Source of the DNA: Spirochaetota bacterium
Lineage (GTDB): Bacteria; Spirochaetota; UBA4802; UBA5368
DNA length: 9,767 nt
Assembly (NCBI GenBank): GCA_017998475.1
Contig: JAGODA010000103.1
Coordinates: 1 to 9,767 of the forward strand
Direction of reading: 5' to 3'
Notes under the pieces: generated by a model
The model's input: only the letters and a program-made list of their open reading frames with translations
Database searches by the model: none
Told to the model about the DNA's origin: nothing
Program-made: the position numbers and the translations under genes
Shown here: positions 6,394 to 9,767 of the stretch, one piece after another
Numbering within the stretch: position 1 is the stretch's first letter
Layout: each line of letters begins with the position of its first letter

Positions 6394-7968
6394 TTACACG
6401 GTTTCCGAGACGTTCATGAGGCTTTGCGCCAGAGCGGCCAGTTCCCGCGCGGTCGACGAAAGCTCGAGGGAGCCGAGCGCCACCTCCTGCGTCGTCCTGT
6501 TGATGACGCTGACGCTGCGCGCGATCTCATCGAGCGCCGATTTCTGTTCGCCCGTGGCGTTGAGGATGTTCGACGCCTCCGAGAGAACCCCGGCGAGCGA
6601 CTCCCGCGCGGCGTCGTTGAGGGCGAGATCCTCGCGCGTGAGGTCGACGATACCGTCCATGCTGCCCCCGAAGCGCGCGATCGATTCTATCATCTCGTTA
6701 AGAGACCCGGTAAAAGAATCCAGTCGTCCGAAGGCGTTGCCAACCTCGCGGCTGCTGAGATTGAACAGATCGTTGATCGATTTGAGATTGTGCGAGGTGC
6801 TGTCTGCGAGCTTGCCGATTTCGTCGGCCACCACGGCGAACCCCCTTCCGTATTCGCCTGCCCGCGCCGCTTCGATGGAGGCGTTGAGCGACAGAAGGTT
6901 GATCCTGTCGGAGATGTCTTCGATAATGCCCACCGTATCCCGCACGTCCTTGAATTTCGAGGTGGCGATGGACATCACATCCAGGACTTCGCGTATCTCC
7001 TTTTTCGATCGCTCGACGATCACGTTCAGGGCATCCCGGATCGCCAGCGCCTCCCTTGTCTTTTCATCCACGCGGCCGACTATACCGCGCAGGTTTTCCA
7101 TGCTGTCATTGACACGACGCGCGAGGTCCGCCTGATTCCGCGCCATCGTGTGCACTCCCTCACCGCTCGAGGCGACCTCCTCGACCGTTGAGGTGATCTC
7201 CTCCACGGAGGCCGCCTGTGATTGTACGTTTTCGGAGAAAAGCGAGGTGGTCCCGGCCATCTCCTCGGTCGATGATGCGAGCTTCACCGCGGTCTGGTTC
7301 GTGGTGTCGAGTATGGCCTGGATGCTCCGGCGGTTCGATTCGATCGTTTCCATCTGCTCCCTGTTCTTCCTGTCATAATCCTCGATGATGGGAATGCTCC
7401 GGTACGCGGCGAAGGTAATGACCACCGAAACAAGCATGTAGAATATCTCGCGCTGGAGCTGTATACCGTCGTGAATTACATTTCCGTCGATCACCGCGAC
7501 CGTATAGACCGGCACACCCTTGGCCTCCACCAGGAAGAGGAACGCGATCCAGAATGAGAAATATACGATGGCGAGGACGAGCAGGAGCTTCCTGTTATAG
7601 AGAAGCTGGATGATCACCAGAAAAGCCACCGCCAGGCCGGTAATCTGGTAGCTCTGCGCGGCGTACGTCCAGTCGAGGGTTCGTCCGTAACTCAGCTTGG
7701 TAAGCATGGACGCGCCGAGCGTCATGCAGCCCGCGGCCCATTCAAGCGAGCCCGTCCCGGCCTTTTTTTTCTTCCTCCTGTAGATGACGAAAGCCACGCC
7801 GATCATAATTGAGAGCAAGATAGAGGACCCGATGGCGTTGATCGGCCTGGCGTGCGTCATCAACTGAAAGGAGACGGCGATGATCCCGATCGCCAGCAGG
7901 AGCAGGAAATAAGTGAACGCCCCCTGTATCTCCATCCTTTCCCTCGCGGTATACTCTCGCGTACCCAT
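6394..7968 (-). CDS. Methyl-accepting chemotaxis protein with a six-helix membrane sensor and no HAMP domain
   Basis: A chemoreceptor that would pass signals to CheA/CheW and so bias flagellar rotation. Numbering from the ATG at 7968 (524 residues): hydrophobic segments lie at about 18-36, 45-63, 75-93, 108-124, 127-147 and 175-189, linked by short loops, with a basic RRKKKK after the second. There is no large periplasmic ligand domain between two helices. A coiled region of about 200-250 follows directly, without a recognisable HAMP, then the methylation helix (SVEEITSTVEEVASS, about 253-267) and the highly conserved signalling hairpin (RINLLSLNASIEAARAGE, then GRGFAVVADEI; N357 lies in this tip). 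The C-terminus (NVSETV) has no CheR/CheB-tethering pentapeptide of the NWETF kind. The start at 7968 is preferred over the GTG at 8037 because AGGAGG lies 4 bases upstream, and because the candidate promoter would begin transcription at about 8035. Ligand unknown; a membrane-embedded or lipophilic cue is possible. Confidence 0.92.
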   Translation of the reverse strand: MGTREYTARERMEIQGAFTYFLLLLAIGIIAVSFQLMTHARPINAIGSSILLSIMIGVAFVIYRRKKKKAGTGSLEWAAGCMTLGASMLTKLSYGRTLDWTYAAQSYQITGLAVAFLVIIQLLYNRKLLLVLAIVYFSFWIAFLFLVEAKGVPVYTVAVIDGNVIHDGIQLQREIFYMLVSVVITFAAYRSIPIIEDYDRKNREQMETIESNRRSIQAILDTTNQTAVKLASSTEEMAGTTSLFSENVQSQAASVEEITSTVEEVASSGEGVHTMARNQADLARRVNDSMENLRGIVGRVDEKTREALAIRDALNVIVERSKKEIREVLDVMSIATSKFKDVRDTVGIIEDISDRINLLSLNASIEAARAGEYGRGFAVVADEIGKLADSTSHNLKSINDLFNLSSREVGNAFGRLDSFTGSLNEMIESIARFGGSMDGIVDLTREDLALNDAARESLAGVLSEASNILNATGEQKSALDEIARSVSVINRTTQEVALGSLELSSTARELAALAQSLMNVSETV

Positions 7969-7972
7969 GCCC

Positions 7973-7978
7973 CCTCCT
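7973..7978 (-). promoter_or_regulatory. Ribosome-binding site fixing the chemoreceptor start
   Basis: AGGAGG on the minus strand ends 4 bases before the ATG at 7968 (AGGAGG-GGGC-ATG). In-frame alternatives further upstream, such as the GTG at 8037, lack a comparable site. Confidence 0.72.
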
Positions 7979-8041
7979 GCCGGTCCCATCGACATTTTCG
8001 TCCAGACACGGCCTGCCGCCGTGAATCCGGAACTCACCGCG

Positions 8042-8069
8042 AGAATCCATCATTTCCTGCGATTGTCAA
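8042..8069 (-). promoter_or_regulatory. Candidate promoter of the chemoreceptor gene
   Basis: On the minus strand TTGACA (8069-8064), 16 bases, then GATTCT (8047-8042), preceded by TG (TGGATTCT when read with its flank). Initiation near 8035 leaves a leader of about 67 bases. It does not resemble the TAAA-N15-GCCGATAA pattern of a sigma-28 flagellar promoter, so the receptor may be expressed by the housekeeping sigma factor. Confidence 0.5.
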
Positions 8070-8109
8070 CGATCTTATATATTCGTTTCGCGCAGCGGAC
8101 GCATTCCGC

Positions 8110-8137
8110 TTGCCTTTTTCCGGCCATTTCATATCAT
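8110..8137 (+). promoter_or_regulatory. Weak candidate promoter of the phospholipase-like gene
   Basis: TTGCCT (8110-8115), 16 bases, TATCAT (8132-8137, one mismatch to TATAAT). Initiation near 8144 would give a leader of about 49 bases. The -35 box matches the consensus at only four of six bases, so this is tentative. Confidence 0.38.
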
Positions 8138-8182
8138 TGATCACACCCGCCGCTACAAGGCACCCCACTTCCACGCGTCAAC

Positions 8183-8186
8183 GGAG
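8183..8186 (+). promoter_or_regulatory. Ribosome-binding site fixing the phospholipase-like gene start
   Basis: GGAG lies 6 bases before the ATG at 8193 but directly abuts the in-frame ATG at 8187, so 8193 is the usable start and gives the signal peptide MKRKTVITV. Confidence 0.7.
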
Positions 8187-8192
8187 ATGGCC

Positions 8193-9512
8193 ATGAAAAG
8201 GAAGACCGTGATAACAGTTATGATACTGGCGCTGAGTGCGTTTTCAGCGACAGCCGCGCACGCCTGGTCCTCGCACTGCAACCTGACGCACGGTGTGTTT
8301 AAAAACGACGCAACCCTCGACCGCCCGGTCCGGGTTGAGCCGATCGAGGCTTTTCTCGCCGTCGAGAAGAAAGGGATCGCCGCTCTCCTCGAGTCCGAGG
8401 AGGCCTGGTTTACTGTAAACATCCCGGCATATCCCGCCCTTCCCGCGGCACTGCGCTTCGACGGGACCGGCCGGACGAACGCCCTTGCCGCCGGATTTTC
8501 GCGCGCACTTCGGATCAATCCCGGATTTTCCTTTCCCCTTTACCTTCAGCTGCCCACCGGAACACGGCAGGCCGGAAGGCGCGCGGTCCCCGTACGCCGG
8601 GTCTCGCTGGTGACGGCGGACATCGCCAACCCGCCGCTGGTGTCCATCGCGCGCGGAGAGGCGGTGGCGGCCCGCGATGTGCTCGCAACCGCCAGCGAGG
8701 AGCCCGATTTCGGAATGGATGTGGGATTGTTTACCGATAATAAAACGTCCTTCGGCGCGGAGTACGGTTTCGGCGCCCAGCCCTTCGGAAATCCCGAACT
8801 GGACTACGGGACACAGGCCCCCTTCCACATGGCCTTTTTCCACGAGAACTTCATCATCAAGCTCGCCGCGCCGTTTTCGAAGGTATCGCACGTCGAATAT
8901 CGCATACGGCTGTACACCGCGCTCGCGTCCCATGCGTTCAAAACGGGGCACGACTACTGGGGATATCGTTTCGCGGGATGGGCGATGCACTACCTGCAGG
9001 ACATGGCAGTCCCCTACCACGCGCGCATGACACCGGGCATCGGCACGCTCCGGCTCATCTGGGCGAACCTGTTCTATTCGGAGGAAAAACGCAACGGTCT
9101 GCTGAACATCCTGTCCAACCGGCACCTCGTGTTCGAGAAATACCAGTACTACGCGCTGATCGACCTGATGGCGGGGGGAATGTTCGACAGCCCGCTTCTC
9201 GCCGCGCTTGCGGACACATCACACGACGATACGGCCGCGCCGTACACCGACCGCCACGCCCGCGACATCGTATCGCGCGCGTCGCATGCCGTAGCCGACG
9301 ACATCGACGCATTGATGGGGAAAACGTTTCCGAAAAAATATGTCTCCGATCCGGCCTACCTGTTCGGCGTGACCGAACCGGAGATCGACGTGTACGCCCT
9401 CCTCAAGCGCGAGAATCCTGAAGCCGCGCAGAAGATGGACGAGGCCCTGGTTCCCTTATTCAGAACTCTCGCCTCCGCGTCACGGCTGTATATGAAGTCG
9501 CTCGCTCAATGA
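8193..9512 (+). CDS. Secreted zinc-dependent phospholipase C / P1-nuclease-like protein
   Basis: Likely an exported tri-zinc hydrolase of the phospholipase C/P1 nuclease superfamily, acting on phospholipids or other phosphodiesters. The 439-residue chain starts with a signal peptide (basic MKRK, hydrophobic core to about 20) that would be cut at AHA-W, leaving W25 as the mature N-terminus. In this superfamily the N-terminal Trp itself binds zinc, so the placement is telling. H266-Y-L-Q-D270 followed by H276 has the same spacing as H118, D122 and H128 of Bacillus cereus phospholipase C (HYLGD...H). H311-L-V-F-E315 reproduces the HxxxE pair H142/E146. H28 or H33 after W25, and H212 or H217, could supply further ligands. 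Between H276 and H311 there are 35 residues where the B. cereus enzyme has 14, and a long region of about 180 residues precedes the zinc core, so the protein is larger than the classic enzyme (about 245 mature residues). Whether it cuts lipids or nucleic acids cannot be told. Confidence 0.78.
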   Translation: MKRKTVITVMILALSAFSATAAHAWSSHCNLTHGVFKNDATLDRPVRVEPIEAFLAVEKKGIAALLESEEAWFTVNIPAYPALPAALRFDGTGRTNALAAGFSRALRINPGFSFPLYLQLPTGTRQAGRRAVPVRRVSLVTADIANPPLVSIARGEAVAARDVLATASEEPDFGMDVGLFTDNKTSFGAEYGFGAQPFGNPELDYGTQAPFHMAFFHENFIIKLAAPFSKVSHVEYRIRLYTALASHAFKTGHDYWGYRFAGWAMHYLQDMAVPYHARMTPGIGTLRLIWANLFYSEEKRNGLLNILSNRHLVFEKYQYYALIDLMAGGMFDSPLLAALADTSHDDTAAPYTDRHARDIVSRASHAVADDIDALMGKTFPKKYVSDPAYLFGVTEPEIDVYALLKRENPEAAQKMDEALVPLFRTLASASRLYMKSLAQ

Positions 9513-9517
9513 TACGG

Positions 9518-9547
9518 CGAGGGCCGCCCGCTCAGGCGCGGCCCTCG
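9518..9547. terminator. Shared hairpin over the ends of two convergent genes
   Basis: A perfect 10-bp stem (CGAGGGCCGC, 9518-9527; GCGGCCCTCG, 9538-9547) with a 10-base loop spans the 19-bp gap (9513-9531). It runs into the last codons (TEGRA) and stop of the minus-strand gene. Neither side has an immediate T-tract; the plus strand becomes T-rich only further on (9548-9580). It may terminate or protect plus-strand messages; an intrinsic terminator is not proven. Confidence 0.5.
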
Positions 9548-9767
9548 GTCATCATCTTCTTTATTTCCCTCTTTAAAATTTTACCCACGCCGCTGGTGGG
9601 AAGCTGGTCCATGAACTCGATCACCTTCGGCACTTTATACGGCGCGACCTCGGCCTTGAGGAATTCCAGTATCTTCGCCCTCTCCGCCTCGCTCTTTTCG
9701 ATGCCCGGCTTAAGTACGATGGCGCACCCCACGCGTTCTGAGCCGGGGCGTTCTTGATCGGGTATTC
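9532..9767 (-). CDS. C-terminal fragment of an acyl-CoA synthetase / AMP-binding enzyme
   Basis: The last 77 codons of an ANL-superfamily adenylating enzyme, most like a fatty-acid or other acyl-CoA ligase, which activates a carboxylic acid with ATP and joins it to CoA. The frame is open to the right edge, so the start is outside the window; the GTG at 9732 is internal because the residues before it (IPDQERPGSER) already fit the conserved V-G-x-P-D region of the C-terminal domain. Diagnostic features are APYKVPKVIEFMDQLPTSGVGKILKREI, given here in part as APYKVPK and TSGVGKILKREI; the Lys of GVGKILK is the residue that catalyses adenylation. The chain ends in KKMMTEGRA. The exact substrate cannot be read from this part. 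It converges on the phospholipase-like gene with a 19-bp gap. Confidence 0.88.
   Translation of the reverse strand, partial: IPDQERPGSERVGCAIVLKPGIEKSEAERAKILEFLKAEVAPYKVPKVIEFMDQLPTSGVGKILKREIKKMMTEGRA

Noticed and set aside
5723..7135. A 470-codon plus-strand open frame running from the TMEM43-family gene into the chemoreceptor gene
   Set aside because: It spans two well-supported genes in other frames and the terminator between them; its translation is Arg/Ser/Pro-rich with no domain.
8063..8083. TTGTCA followed by TATATT on the plus strand as a promoter for the phospholipase-like gene
   Set aside because: The spacer between the boxes is only about 9 bases, too short for a sigma-70 promoter; the same bases are better explained as the minus-strand TTGACA.
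8244..9125. A 293-codon minus-strand open frame opposite the phospholipase-like gene
   Set aside because: The plus-strand frame has a signal peptide and zinc-ligand motifs; the antisense frame has neither domain nor ribosome-binding site.
1..9767. CRISPR arrays, tRNA genes, insertion sequences, defence or biosynthetic clusters
   Set aside because: Looked for by eye on both strands; no regularly spaced repeats, cloverleaf genes, transposase frames or cluster-type enzymes were found.

Overview
The window is GC-rich and densely coded. It holds seven protein genes, two of them cut by the window edges, and no RNA genes, insertion sequences, phage genes or CRISPR arrays. Outer-envelope traits (a secreted Zn-phospholipase-type protein, a membrane-anchored N-terminal-nucleophile hydrolase, a chemoreceptor) suggest a motile, probably Gram-negative bacterium that uses glutaminyl-tRNA synthetase directly. 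A spirochaete- or deltaproteobacterium-like lineage would fit, but this is only an impression from protein style and no marker here settles it.

Layout, left to right: (i) 1-912 (+), a cation diffusion facilitator whose metal-site signature (NxxxD in TM2, DxxxD in TM5) resembles manganese exporters; its N-terminus lies off the left edge. (ii) 1000-2691 (-), glnS, convergent with the transporter and closed by a strong intrinsic terminator. (iii) 2864-4735 (-), a membrane-anchored C45-like autoproteolytic acyltransferase/hydrolase with a C-terminal TPR-like extension. (iv) A 337-bp divergent intergenic region with promoters facing both ways and a 9-bp inverted repeat. (v) 5073-6239 (+), a bacterial TMEM43-family membrane protein. 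(vi) A convergent gap with a bidirectional terminator, a 24-bp perfect palindrome and a third hairpin. (vii) 6394-7968 (-), a methyl-accepting chemotaxis protein with a six-helix membrane sensor and no HAMP. (viii) 8193-9512 (+), a secreted zinc-dependent phospholipase C/P1-nuclease-like protein. (ix) 9532-9767 (-), the C-terminal end of an acyl-CoA synthetase-type adenylating enzyme.

The genes look like independent single-gene units: almost every neighbour pair is convergent or divergent, and the one same-strand pair (C45 protein, then glnS) has a candidate promoter between them. Three genes concern lipids or acyl groups (C45 hydrolase, phospholipase-like protein, acyl-CoA synthetase), but nothing shows they form one pathway. 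The most useful non-coding observation is a repeated promoter pattern: TTGAC(A/C), 16-17 bases, then (G/T)A(A/T)TCT, ahead of four genes. It agrees with the start codons chosen from ribosome-binding sites. I see no defence island, biosynthetic cluster or clearly new system.
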